From the NCBI GenBank assembly GCA_947577185.1, contig CANPUE010000001.1, forward strand, positions 124,001 to 188,000: DNA of 64,000 nucleotides. Direction: 5' to 3'. The notes beneath the pieces were generated by a model. The model saw only the letters and a list, made by a program, of their open reading frames with translations, ran no database searches and was not told the origin of the DNA. The DNA is from an uncultured Lachnospiraceae bacterium. Lineage in GTDB: Bacteria; Bacillota; Clostridia; Lachnospirales; Lachnospiraceae. The translations under genes were made by a program, and so were the position numbers. Of this stretch, positions 45,949 to 55,171 are shown piece by piece (position 1 is the stretch's first letter; each line of letters opens with the position of its first letter).

Positions 45949-47493
45949 TCAAAATGACAGTGTCCGGTAGCAGACTGCTTCCGTCAGATGCGCCTCTTTG
46001 ATCATTTCTTCCCCTGCAAGATCCGCAATCGTGCGCGCCACTTTTAAAATACGGTGACAGCTTCTTGCCGTAAGGTTCATTGTCCGGAAAATCTGCCCTA
46101 AAAGCCTCTCTTCCGCGTCCCCCAATGCGCAATACGTTCCGATCTCTTTCGCCCCGATATCACAGTTAAAGCGCAGGCCCGTCCCGCCAAACCGCTGTTC
46201 CTGAATGCGCCTTGCCTCCAGTACACGGGCTCGTATCTGCCGGCTGCTCTCCTGCGTCCCGGCGCCTGTCAGCTGGCCGATCTCAATCGCAGATGTTTCC
46301 ACGCACAGATCGATCCGGTCGAGAATCGGTCCTGAGATCCGTTTCTGATAACGTTGGACTTCGCAGGGCGTGCATCTGCATTTTTGCACATCGGGGTAAT
46401 AGCCGCACGGACAGGGATTCATGGCGCCCACCAGCATAAAGTCTGTTGGATATCTGTATTGACCGCTGCTTCTGGCAAGGTACACCTGCCTGTCCTCGAG
46501 GGGCTGGCGCAGGATATCGATCACCTCCCTCTTAAACTCCGTCATCTCATCTAAAAACAGCACACCTCTGTGCGCAAGCGTGACCATGCCCGGCGCGGGC
46601 ACTCTGCCGCCTCCCGCAAGCGCCTGTCTGGTGATCGTATGATGCGGCGCGACAAACGGTCTGCGCGTCATCAGCCTCCCCTTCTCCGGCAGCAGACCGG
46701 ATACACTGTAAATAGAAGAAACTTCCAGACTCTCCTGAAGAGACAGCGGCGGCAGGATCGTCGGAATGCGCCTGGCAATCATCGTCTTGCCGGAACCGGG
46801 CGGCCCTGTCAGAAGCAGATGATGAAATCCCGCCGCCGCGATTTCCGCCGCTCTTTTTGCCGCATACTGTCCGTTTACATCCGCAAAGTCAAGTTCATCG
46901 TCCTCCTGAACCTGTTCCAAAAGTGCCGGCACATCGCTCTTCCGGCTTATCGCCATCTGCTTTCTCCCCGCCCGGTCTGCCGACAGATAAGACACAACTT
47001 CCCGCAGATCGGAAACGCCAATGATCTCTATGTTCTGAATGCTCTGAACGATCATGCCTTCCATCGCATTTTCTCTCGGCACGATACAGTGTTTTAATCC
47101 CTGTCTGGCGCCTTCCGTGACAATCGGCAGTACGCCTTTTACCGGTTTCACCTCTCCGCTCAGCCCAAGTTCTCCGATGATCAGAATGTCTCTGGCGCTT
47201 TGCGGCGGCAGATGCTGCAGCGCCTCCAAAATACCGACAGCCACCGGCAGATCAAACAGCGCGCCTTCCTTGCGCATGTCCGCCGGTGAAAGATTCACGT
47301 TAACACACATAGCCGGGAGCCTGATCCCCGTATTTTTCAGAGCAACTTTCACCCTCTCTCTCGCCTCTCTGACTTCCGAACCCGGAAGACCTACGATCTG
47401 AAAGCAGGGCAGCCCCTTTGACACGTCCACTTCCACCTGAATCAGACAACTGCTGATTCCATGAATCGTCCCTGATGTGATCGAACTGAACAA
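45949..47493 (-). CDS. comM: ComM/YifB-type Mg-chelatase-like AAA ATPase
   Basis: This 514-residue protein has the ComM layout: an N-terminal Lon-protease-like fold without active residues (about 1-180, LPAMCVNVNLSPADMRKEG), an AAA+ domain with P-loop GPPGSGKTMIARRI (about 230), Walker B VLFLDEMTEF, and a C-terminal MgChl domain. It works as a branch-migration helicase in transformation in other bacteria. Start is TTG at 47493 (MFSSITSGTIHG) after GGGGGAAA. It leads the comM-dprA operon. Confidence 0.93.
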   Translation of the reverse strand: MFSSITSGTIHGISSCLIQVEVDVSKGLPCFQIVGLPGSEVREARERVKVALKNTGIRLPAMCVNVNLSPADMRKEGALFDLPVAVGILEALQHLPPQSARDILIIGELGLSGEVKPVKGVLPIVTEGARQGLKHCIVPRENAMEGMIVQSIQNIEIIGVSDLREVVSYLSADRAGRKQMAISRKSDVPALLEQVQEDDELDFADVNGQYAAKRAAEIAAAGFHHLLLTGPPGSGKTMIARRIPTILPPLSLQESLEVSSIYSVSGLLPEKGRLMTRRPFVAPHHTITRQALAGGGRVPAPGMVTLAHRGVLFLDEMTEFKREVIDILRQPLEDRQVYLARSSGQYRYPTDFMLVGAMNPCPCGYYPDVQKCRCTPCEVQRYQKRISGPILDRIDLCVETSAIEIGQLTGAGTQESSRQIRARVLEARRIQEQRFGGTGLRFNCDIGAKEIGTYCALGDAEERLLGQIFRTMNLTARSCHRILKVARTIADLAGEEMIKEAHLTEAVCYRTLSF

Positions 47494-47620
47494 ATAAATT
47501 TCCCCCTTTTCGTTTGCTGAAACGCCCGCTTTTCAATGTCAGGATTTTTTTTGCTTCATTGGAATTTCCCGGCGATATGCCAGAAGTGTAACTGAGAATT
47601 TAAATCAATAAGATATTGTT

Positions 47621-47649
47621 ATTATAATCGGTAAAAAAATTTCTGTCAA
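47621..47649 (-). promoter_or_regulatory. comM-dprA promoter
   Basis: Perfect consensus TTGACA (47649-47644), 17 bases, TATAAT (47626-47621) on the minus strand, followed by a leader of about 120 bases before comM. The leader shows no structure I recognise. Confidence 0.85.
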
Positions 47650-47660
47650 TATAAAATATC

Positions 47661-47685
47661 GAGCAGAGGAGATTTTCTCCCCTAC
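47661..47685 (-). terminator. Weak hairpin after the PilT-like gene
   Basis: GGGGAGA and TCTCCTC form a short hairpin at the gene end on the minus strand, but no clear T-run follows, so termination here would be weak. Confidence 0.35.
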
Positions 47686-48587
47686 TCTCCACGAATGAGA
47701 CGGCGCAGTGCGTCATCAACATGATCAACCTGAAACTGTGCCAGACGTCTTCTGCCGTTTACAGAAGGCTCCAGGTATTGGGAGATCACTGCCTCCAGCA
47801 CCTGAGACAGTCTTCTGCGCATCTGTTTCTGTGCGTGCTGCGGTAACATATCTATCATACAGGCGATGGCATCCGCCGCATTCAGGGCATGCATGGAAGC
47901 CAGAACCAGACGGCCCGTGCCCGCAGCATTGACAGCGGCGGCGACTGCTTCGGGTTCACGCAGTTCCCCGATTACGATCACATCTGCGTCTTCCCGTTCG
48001 GCTGCACGCAGTCCTGCGGCATATGTTTCACAGTCAACTCCGATTTCCCGCTGGTCGATCATGGACAGCCTGTGCTGATGCAGATACTCGATCGGTTTCT
48101 CCAGGGTAACGATATGAGCCTCCCTGCAATGATTGATCCGGTCGACCATTGCCGCCAGCGTCGTCGTTACGCCGCATCCTGCCGGCCCTGTCGCCAGGAT
48201 CAGCCCGCTTTTTTTCTCACACAGATCCATCACATTTTCCGGGAGGCCGAGCAGTTCGGGCGCGGCTGCGCGCTGGTCGATGATACGGACTGCCAGCGCC
48301 ACACATCCTTTTTGTTTATACATATGAATACGGCTGCGTCCGCCCCCCGGAACAGACAGGGACATGTCATATTCTCCGCTTTCCTCAAAGCGTCCCCTCT
48401 GTTTCTCGTTCATTGTCCCAAGCATAATCTCCAATGTGTCTTTCGCCACCACTCTTGGAAAATTCATTGTGGACAGACTGCCGTTTACCCTCATTTTTGG
48501 GGGGATCCCCACCGTAATATGTACATCAGAGGCGCCTGCTTTCACAGCCTCCTGCAAGATTTCTTCTAATATCATACCAATACCCAT
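47682..48587 (-). CDS. PilT/GspE-like ATPase with degenerate active site
   Basis: This 301-residue protein looks like a PilT-type ATPase: it begins with the SDVHITVG motif, has GYLxxH-type segments, VTLEKPIEYLHQHRLSMIDQ and LVLASMHALNAADAI. However, the Walker A motif reads GPAGCGVTTT (residues 134-143): the essential lysine is valine (codon GTA at 48168-48170, two changes from AAA). The Walker B region is VIGELREPEAV with altered acidic residues, and IEDP is IEKP-like. ATP hydrolysis is therefore doubtful. There are no pilus genes nearby; it is the third gene of a sigK-led cluster. Confidence 0.85.
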   Translation of the reverse strand: MGIGMILEEILQEAVKAGASDVHITVGIPPKMRVNGSLSTMNFPRVVAKDTLEIMLGTMNEKQRGRFEESGEYDMSLSVPGGGRSRIHMYKQKGCVALAVRIIDQRAAAPELLGLPENVMDLCEKKSGLILATGPAGCGVTTTLAAMVDRINHCREAHIVTLEKPIEYLHQHRLSMIDQREIGVDCETYAAGLRAAEREDADVIVIGELREPEAVAAAVNAAGTGRLVLASMHALNAADAIACMIDMLPQHAQKQMRRRLSQVLEAVISQYLEPSVNGRRRLAQFQVDHVDDALRRLIRGE

Positions 48588-48603
48588 GCCTTTTTCCTGT
48601 GCA

Positions 48604-49755
48604 TTATTCTTCTGCGTCCGACGCTTCTTCGGGCGTCTCTACGTACACAGGTTCTTCCACATCGATCCCCTGCCTCTTTAACATGTTGATGTCCATAACA
48701 TGACGATTGTCCATCGTTTTCATAATATCCACGATCTCAAGATGTCCATCATAAGCACGATGGGTCAGATCAATGATCCTGTTATCGTTGAACGTAAGCA
48801 GCAGCGGCTTCAAAATATTCGTCGGGTTCTCGGCAAGCACGAGTGCCTTGTCCCCGTTATTTAATTCCACACTGATGCCCGGGATCAGAATGTTGATTGA
48901 CCTGCTGAGCGCATTCACGATCTGCCTGTCAAAATAGCCGGGATTGTTCAGCAGAAACTTAAACGCTGCAACCTCTGATTCCGGATCTTTATCCAATTGT
49001 ATGGCCGTCAGTGTGTCATAAACCTCTGCCACGCACAGAATTTTGGCGCCGATCGACATACGCTTACTGTCGGTCTGACGGCCTTTATCCAGATTTTCCA
49101 GATTGCTCTGCGCCTGCATACAGATGCGCCGGATGCCGGGGGTATTGGCAAACACATGTTCTAACATGCCGATCCCCGCAATTTCCGCGTTGCGGAGTGT
49201 TTCCTGCACTTCTGCCGCCCCTGTATCCTGCCGCATAAGATTTTTGGATACGGCAAGCTTGCCGATATCATGGACAATGGCTGCAGTGACCGTCTCAAGC
49301 TGATCTGATACGGCCACTTTCATCGTATGTGCGATCATTGCACACAGTACTGCAACATTCAGAGAATGTTTATAAATATAATCTTCTTTGCTGCGCAGAT
49401 TCTGAACAAAATTAATCTTCCTGTCCAGATGTCCGTAGTTCTTGATCACATTGGTCGTGATCGACTGTACCCTGGAATATTTCCGCGTCTGTATGATCTT
49501 GTCGAGTTCCTCCTGAATAGAAAAAACACAGATTGTCTGAAAACGCTCAAAGTCAATATCGTCCTGTGTCATTGGAGGAACAGGCTCCGCCGGCTCAAGC
49601 ACAAAGATTCCGATCAACCCGAAATTTTTAATGCTGTTGATCCCCTGTGCTGTGAGTTTTGAATTCCTTTCATACAAGAGCACGCCGTTCTTATTGTAAA
49701 TAGGGCGTGCAAGACGCATACCTGTCTTTAAATCATCTTTTTTCACAAAGATCAT
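48604..49755 (-). CDS. HD-domain signalling protein without GYP motif
   Basis: This 383-residue protein has the N-terminal KTGMRLARPIYNKNGVLLYE segment found before HD-GYP domains and an HD domain (about 130-270) with YKHSLNVAVLCAMIAH and VHDIGKLAVSKN. The usual HHExxDGxGYP metal-binding region is replaced by MQAQSNLENLDKGRQTDSKR, so c-di-GMP cleavage is unlikely. A further beta domain lies at the end, with an acidic tail. It follows sigK by 22 bases and precedes the PilT-like gene by 16, so the three are probably one operon. Confidence 0.8.
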   Translation of the reverse strand: MIFVKKDDLKTGMRLARPIYNKNGVLLYERNSKLTAQGINSIKNFGLIGIFVLEPAEPVPPMTQDDIDFERFQTICVFSIQEELDKIIQTRKYSRVQSITTNVIKNYGHLDRKINFVQNLRSKEDYIYKHSLNVAVLCAMIAHTMKVAVSDQLETVTAAIVHDIGKLAVSKNLMRQDTGAAEVQETLRNAEIAGIGMLEHVFANTPGIRRICMQAQSNLENLDKGRQTDSKRMSIGAKILCVAEVYDTLTAIQLDKDPESEVAAFKFLLNNPGYFDRQIVNALSRSINILIPGISVELNNGDKALVLAENPTNILKPLLLTFNDNRIIDLTHRAYDGHLEIVDIMKTMDNRHVMDINMLKRQGIDVEEPVYVETPEEASDAEE

Positions 49756-49777
49756 CTGACTTTATCCCCCTGTCCTT

Positions 49778-50410
49778 TTACGATTCAAACCCTTCCCTCA
49801 GTTTTTCCAGCGCTTTTTTCTCAATTCTGGAAACATAGCTTCTGGATATCCCCATATTCTTTCCGATCTCCCGCTGCGTTACCTCTTTATCATCCGCCAG
49901 GCCGTAGCGCAGCGTCAGTATCTCTTTCTCACGTTCATCCAGCTTCTCATTTAAAAGTCCGCACAAACGCTTCAAATGTTCTTCCACTGCCATCTGTTCG
50001 ATCACGTCAGGCTGTTCCTGCTCAATGATGTCAAGCAGGTTGATCTCATTCCCTTCTCTGTCCGTTCCGATCGGTTCATACAGCGATACTTCTCTGGACG
50101 TCTTTTTCTTTGCCCGCAGCAGCATCAACAGTTCATTGTCAATGCATCGTGAGGCATATGTGCTGAGTTTGCCTTTTCCTGCATCAAAAGAATCAATCGC
50201 CTTGATGAGACCTATCGTTCCTGTTGAGATCAGGTCTTCCATATCCTCATCGACGTTCTGATACTTTTTCGCTATATGTGCGACCAGACGAAGGTTCCGT
50301 TCCACCAGTATTTCTTTGGCAGTCTGCCTTTGCCCGCTGTTTCCTTCTTTCAACTGGCGAAGGTATGCGGCTTCTTCTTTAGCCGTCAGCGGCTGCTTAA
50401 ATGTTTTCAA
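49778..50410 (-). CDS. sigK: Sporulation sigma factor K
   Basis: This 210-residue sigma factor has region 2 (AHIAKKYQNVDEDMEDLIST, FDAGKGKLSTYASRCIDNEL) and region 4 (LTLRYGLADDKEVTQREIGK; MGISRSYVSRIEKKALEKLR). SigK acts late in the mother cell. The gene is uninterrupted by a skin-type element. The N terminus starts directly with FKQPLTAKEEAAYL, with no inhibitory pro-sequence as in Bacillus pro-SigK, as also seen in C. difficile. Start is TTG at 50410 after GGGGGCTTC. Confidence 0.88.
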   Translation of the reverse strand: MKTFKQPLTAKEEAAYLRQLKEGNSGQRQTAKEILVERNLRLVAHIAKKYQNVDEDMEDLISTGTIGLIKAIDSFDAGKGKLSTYASRCIDNELLMLLRAKKKTSREVSLYEPIGTDREGNEINLLDIIEQEQPDVIEQMAVEEHLKRLCGLLNEKLDEREKEILTLRYGLADDKEVTQREIGKNMGISRSYVSRIEKKALEKLREGFES

Positions 50411-50511
50411 AAGAAGCCCCCAAAGTTCATTTACTCTATTCTATGACTTCGGGACAGTGCAAGTGCCTTTCCACGCAAAGAAAAGTGTCCTTATTTCTTT
50501 TATTACTATTT

Positions 50512-50540
50512 ATTATACAAATTTAACACCGGAAATTCAA
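50512..50540 (-). promoter_or_regulatory. Promoter-like element before sigK
   Basis: TTGAAT (50540-50535) and TATAAT (50517-50512) with 17 spacing lie about 100 bases before sigK on the minus strand. It looks vegetative; a sigma-E type site was not convincingly seen, although CATAGAAT occurs closer to the gene. Confidence 0.45.
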
Positions 50541-50594
50541 TATGAATATTGTCCTATACCGCGGCTTCACTTCTTATAAATTTCCCGTACCTGT

Positions 50595-51797
50595 CTATGA
50601 TTCTAACAAAAACTGCGCCATCACATAATTGCTGATATCCATTCCATACGGTGTCAGCGCAATGCTGCCTGTCATATTCTTTTCTTCGCAAAGCAGACCC
50701 TCTTTCGCGAGTCTGACCAGCGTTTCCCCATAAACACTTTCGATGGGTACGCCGAATTTTTTTAAAAAATCATGTCTGCTGATACCTGCCGTCAGACGAA
50801 GTCCCAGAAACATAAACTCCTCCATCTGTTCTTTTCGCGTCAGGTATTGTATGTTTTGGCCAAACCGCGTGCGCAGGGCAGACAACCGGTCCGCCTCCCC
50901 TGCATGCAGAGGAGCCCCTGCTGTTTCTGCCTTTTGCAGTGCGGACGCATACGCCTCCATCGTCCCGGGATTGCTCCAGCGCACTTCTTCCACCATAGAA
51001 GCGGCGCCAGTCCCGAACCCTGCATAATCTCCCCGTTTCCAGTAGACCTGATTGTGAAGACATTCAAACCCCGCTTTTGCATAATTGGAAATTTCATAAC
51101 GCATGTAACCGGATGCCAATAGCATATCTCCCGTTATTTCATAGAGCTGTCTGTCCTCTTCCTCCGACGGAAAATCCAGTTCCTGCTGATGTTCATAAAA
51201 CCAGGTACCTTCTTCCATGATCAGACTGTAAGCTGAGATATGTTCCGGTGCAAGCGCCAGTATTTTTTCAAGGGTCCCCCGGTAAGAATCGATGCTCTGT
51301 CCCGGTATCGCAGATATTAAATCTACATTAATATTTTGAAATCCTTCGTTCCTGGCCATCTCGTAAGAATGCAGGAACGTCCTGTAATCATGTATCCTTC
51401 CAAGGGTCCTCAGTTCTTTCTCATCCGCGCTCTGGAGTCCGATGCTCAGACGGTTTACCCCCGCCTGCCGGTATTCTGAAAGCTTCTGTCCGGTCAGCGT
51501 GCCGGGATTGGCTTCCACCGTGATTTCCGCTTTTGGATCCATTGTAAAATGCAGATTTAATTTATCCAGAATCCTTTTTATCGCCCCGTTTTCCAGAATC
51601 GACGGCGTACCCCCGCCGATAAAAACAGAAATTACGCTGTGATTTTTATACAAAAACGCCTGTTTTTCTATTTCTGTCAGAAGCAGTTCCAGATACGTTT
51701 CTTTTTCCTGATCTGATCCCGGAAAAGAGAGAAAATCACAATAACGGCATTTTCTGACGCAAAAGGGAATATGAACATAGATACTCAGATCACGCAT
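50595..51797 (-). CDS. hemW: Radical SAM haem chaperone-like protein HemW
   Basis: HemW (older name HemN-like) is a radical SAM protein that carries haem in other bacteria. The 400-residue protein has the 4Fe-4S motif CVRKCRYC (about C13, C17, C20), SAM-binding GGGTPSIL and the C-terminal HemN_C domain. The in-frame region up to 51839 is not part of the gene; ATG at 51797 (MRDLSIYVHIPFC) has GGGAGGCGG before it. It follows lepA by 16 bases, the usual lepA-hemW order. Confidence 0.95.
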   Translation of the reverse strand: MRDLSIYVHIPFCVRKCRYCDFLSFPGSDQEKETYLELLLTEIEKQAFLYKNHSVISVFIGGGTPSILENGAIKRILDKLNLHFTMDPKAEITVEANPGTLTGQKLSEYRQAGVNRLSIGLQSADEKELRTLGRIHDYRTFLHSYEMARNEGFQNINVDLISAIPGQSIDSYRGTLEKILALAPEHISAYSLIMEEGTWFYEHQQELDFPSEEEDRQLYEITGDMLLASGYMRYEISNYAKAGFECLHNQVYWKRGDYAGFGTGAASMVEEVRWSNPGTMEAYASALQKAETAGAPLHAGEADRLSALRTRFGQNIQYLTRKEQMEEFMFLGLRLTAGISRHDFLKKFGVPIESVYGETLVRLAKEGLLCEEKNMTGSIALTPYGMDISNYVMAQFLLES

Positions 51798-51813
51798 TCC
51801 GCCTCCCTGCCCG

Positions 51814-53628
51814 TCAGTTCTCATCGAGTTTGAGCACACTCATAAAGGCGCTCTGCGGAATTTCCACATTGCCTACCTGGCGCATCCGTTTCTTGCCCTC
51901 TTTTTGTTTTTCCAACAGCTTCTTCTTACGGGTGATATCACCGCCGTAACATTTGGCCAAAACGTCTTTGCGCATTGCCTTCACGGTCTCTCTGGCTATG
52001 ATCTTGCCGCCGACTGCCGCCTGAATCGGAATCTCGAATAAGTGCCTGGGGATCTCATCTTTTAATTTCTCACACATCCTTCTGCCCCGCTCATATGCAC
52101 TGTCCGCGTGTACGATGAATGAAAGCGCATCCACTTCCTCGCGGTTGATCAGGATATCCAGTTTGACAAGTTTTGACTCCTCATAGCCTTTCATCTCATA
52201 ATCAAACGAGGCATAGCCTCTGGAGCGGGATTTGAGCGCGTCAAAAAAGTCATAAATGATCTCATTTAACGGCAGTTCGTATTTTAACAGGGCTCTGGAA
52301 GCCTCGATATATTCCGTGCTGACATACCGTCCCCGCCGCTCCTGACATAGCTGCATGATCGAACCGATATATTCTGTCGTCACCATGATCTCCGCGGCAA
52401 CCACCGGTTCTTCCATGAAATCGATCTCCGAAGGGTCGGGCAGATTGGAGGGATTGGTCAGTTCAATCATCTCCCCGTTTGTCCTGTGCACGCGATAAAT
52501 AACACCCGGTGCGGTTGTCACCAGATCAAGATTATACTCCCTCTCCAGACGCTCCTGTATGATCTCAAGATGCAAAAGCCCTAAAAAGCCGCATCGAAAG
52601 CCAAACCCCAGCGCGATCGAAGTTTCCGGCTCATAGTTGAGGGAAGCATCATTTAATTTCAGTTTTTCCAGCGCATCCCGCAGATCCGGATATTTTGCCC
52701 CATCTGCCGGATACATTCCGCAGTACACCATGGAATTGACTTTTTTATAACCGGGAAGGGGCTGTTCACACGGTCTGGTAACGTCTGTTATTGTATCGCC
52801 GACCGCCGTGTCTTTCACGTTTTTGATCGAGGCGGTCAGATAACCTACCATGCCGGCGGAGAGTTCCTCACAGGGAATGAACTGGCCGGGCCCAAAGTAT
52901 CCGACTTCCACCACTTCCGCTGCCGCTCCGGTTGCCATCATCCTGATATTTGTGCCCTTGCGTATGCGGCCTTCCATAATACGGCAAAACACGATTACGC
53001 CTTTGTAAGCGTCATAGACCGAATCGAAAATAAGCGCCTGTAAGGGATTGTCCGGGCTTCCCTGCGGTGCGGGAATCTTCTCCACGACAGCTTCCAGCAC
53101 ATCTTCGATACCGATCCCGTTTTTGGCGGAAATCAGCGGTGCATCCTGCGCTTCTATGCCTATGACATCCTCGATCTCATTTTTGACCCGCTCCGGCTCT
53201 GCGCTTGGCAGATCGATCTTGTTGATCACCGGAAAAACATCCAGATCATGATCGAGGGCAAGATAGACATTCGCTAACGTCTGCGCCTCTATCCCCTGTG
53301 CCGCATCCACGACGAGGATCGCGCCGTCGCAGGCCGCCAGACTCCTGCTGACTTCATAATTGAAGTCCACATGGCCGGGGGTATCGATCAGGTTAAAAAT
53401 ATACTCCTGTCCGTCTTTTGCCTGATAGATAATGCGGACTGTCTGCGCCTTAATCGTGATACCGCGCTCCCGTTCCAGTTCCATGTTGTCAAGAACCTGC
53501 GCCTGCATTTCCCGGCTCGTTAAAAGTCCCGTCTTTTCAATGATCCTGTCCGCCAAAGTCGATTTCCCATGGTCGATATGCGCCACGATACAAAAGTTTC
53601 TGATTTTGCTCTGCTCTGTCTGTGTCAT
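51814..53628 (-). CDS. lepA: Elongation factor 4 (LepA)
   Basis: LepA is a ribosome-bound GTPase with back-translocation or assembly roles. The 604-residue protein has G1 [14 protein letters not shown] (about 16-29), [14 protein letters not shown], the EF-G-like domains and the LepA C-terminal domain (about 480-604, [20 protein letters not shown]). Full length. It sits between spoIIP and hemW with its own promoter. Confidence 0.97.
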   Translation of the reverse strand: MTQTEQSKIRNFCIVAHIDHGKSTLADRIIEKTGLLTSREMQAQVLDNMELERERGITIKAQTVRIIYQAKDGQEYIFNLIDTPGHVDFNYEVSRSLAACDGAILVVDAAQGIEAQTLANVYLALDHDLDVFPVINKIDLPSAEPERVKNEIEDVIGIEAQDAPLISAKNGIGIEDVLEAVVEKIPAPQGSPDNPLQALIFDSVYDAYKGVIVFCRIMEGRIRKGTNIRMMATGAAAEVVEVGYFGPGQFIPCEELSAGMVGYLTASIKNVKDTAVGDTITDVTRPCEQPLPGYKKVNSMVYCGMYPADGAKYPDLRDALEKLKLNDASLNYEPETSIALGFGFRCGFLGLLHLEIIQERLEREYNLDLVTTAPGVIYRVHRTNGEMIELTNPSNLPDPSEIDFMEEPVVAAEIMVTTEYIGSIMQLCQERRGRYVSTEYIEASRALLKYELPLNEIIYDFFDALKSRSRGYASFDYEMKGYEESKLVKLDILINREEVDALSFIVHADSAYERGRRMCEKLKDEIPRHLFEIPIQAAVGGKIIARETVKAMRKDVLAKCYGGDITRKKKLLEKQKEGKKRMRQVGNVEIPQSAFMSVLKLDEN

Positions 53629-53688
53629 ATGGTTCTATGCCTCTCTTATCTTACTTATTGCATGTCCTTCGTCAAATCATATAGAGTC

Positions 53689-53717
53689 AGTATAGCAAAT
53701 TCCACAGCCATTGTCCA
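53689..53717 (-). promoter_or_regulatory. lepA promoter
   Basis: TGGACA (53717-53712) and TATACT (53694-53689) are spaced by 17 on the minus strand, about 60 bases before lepA. Confidence 0.6.
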
Positions 53718-53736
53718 CAAAGTGATCAGGGATCCC

Positions 53737-55092
53737 TCAATCCCTGTCCGGTTCGGCCCCGGACAGTACAAGATGAATGATATGCGCGAGCGGATCGACC
53801 GCATTCATGATCTCCTCCACCGTGTTATTCTGTGCTCCCAATTCTATCAAAAGAGATTTCGGACGCAGGTGCATATTGTAGCGATATGCTTTTAAATAGA
53901 TCCTTCTCGTGATCCCCGGATAATATTCGTTGGCGGCCGTCTGCATCTGAAAGGAAAAAGCAAGGTTGCTGTCAAGATTTGGATTCTGCAGATAAGAGAT
54001 CTCTCCGTTTTTGGCTGTCCTGCTGAGTCCGTTAAAAAACATGAACTGCGCCGTCGGCCTTCCCTGCAGTTCCACGGCCAGTCTCCTGTCCGCCGGCATT
54101 TCGTCCCTATGTAGATCGATGACCACTTCGATAGACGGATGATCTGCCAGCAGCTTCTCAAGATCCGGCAGCGCATTGTTGTAGGCATCGTCTCTGTCTT
54201 TATCGTATTGTTCCGTATGATGGATCACATTGTACCCGTATTTGTCACGCAGCAGGCCTGCCAGTTTTTCCCCGGCTCCCACGATGGATGTAGACGGATC
54301 ATCCGGCACGGAATCGGCAAAACTCTCACGGGAATGCGTGTGATAGATGAGTATCTGGGGGTTGTCACTGCCGCCCTGCATACGCATATCCTGCGCAAGA
54401 AGCTTCTGCGTATTTAAAAGCGCCGCCCCCGCTGTCGTGGAAGAATCGACGGCGTAAAACGCCTTGATCAGATCTTCATAACTCTGCAGTTCTTCCCACT
54501 GATAATGGTAGAGCGGTTCTTCCACCTCGTGGAATACAAATTCCTGTTCCTGCACAGTCTCCTCCTGCGGCGTCGTTTCCTCTCCTCCTGCCGCCTGATT
54601 CTCACGAAACATCCCGTTTTCCTCCAGGAAAGCCTTTTCCAGTCCCTGATCCAGGTGAATCGCATCCTCATCGTACGCCAGCGATTCCTCATCAATCCCC
54701 CTGTTGTCCTCGTCGGATCCCTCCAGCCGCAGCAGTTCCTGATAATCGCTTTCTCTGGCCGACTGTCTCTCACCTTCTTCCGGCTGCTCCATACCATATA
54801 AAAGCACCGGAAAATTTTCCAAAAGCAGACGGCTCTCCGGATCAGAAAAAGACACGCCCCGCCTTTCTTCAAACACGGCAAGTCCCGGCATAAAGCAATC
54901 CAGCACAGCATGTTCCAGCCAGACCTGAATCCTGTGATCCCCGTCTTTTTCCCGTTCTTTTATGCCACGATAAAATTCCTGCAAAAATGCTGCTCCCGCC
55001 ATGAAGCACAGGGCAAAGAGCAAAATCCGCAGGATACCACGACCGATATGAATCTCACTGTTCTCCTTTATCCACGACCACCTTTTTTTCAT
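53737..55092 (-). CDS. spoIIP: Stage II sporulation protein P
   Basis: SpoIIP is an amidase/endopeptidase that degrades peptidoglycan during engulfment. The 451-residue protein has an N-terminal membrane anchor (about 20-40, ILLFALCFMAGAAFLQEF), an acidic linker (about 100-195), and the catalytic domain with ILIYHTHSRESF (about residue 249) and VIDLHRDEMP. The ATG at 55092 is used; a GTG two codons upstream is also possible. It follows gpr by 73 bases, as in Bacillus. Confidence 0.93.
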   Translation of the reverse strand: MKKRWSWIKENSEIHIGRGILRILLFALCFMAGAAFLQEFYRGIKEREKDGDHRIQVWLEHAVLDCFMPGLAVFEERRGVSFSDPESRLLLENFPVLLYGMEQPEEGERQSARESDYQELLRLEGSDEDNRGIDEESLAYDEDAIHLDQGLEKAFLEENGMFRENQAAGGEETTPQEETVQEQEFVFHEVEEPLYHYQWEELQSYEDLIKAFYAVDSSTTAGAALLNTQKLLAQDMRMQGGSDNPQILIYHTHSRESFADSVPDDPSTSIVGAGEKLAGLLRDKYGYNVIHHTEQYDKDRDDAYNNALPDLEKLLADHPSIEVVIDLHRDEMPADRRLAVELQGRPTAQFMFFNGLSRTAKNGEISYLQNPNLDSNLAFSFQMQTAANEYYPGITRRIYLKAYRYNMHLRPKSLLIELGAQNNTVEEIMNAVDPLAHIIHLVLSGAEPDRD

Positions 55093-55171
55093 TGACACGT
55101 TTCATCCCATCAGGGCCTATCGCACTTCCTGCCATGCCCTATAGACTATTATATGCAGGAGGCAGGCCCTC

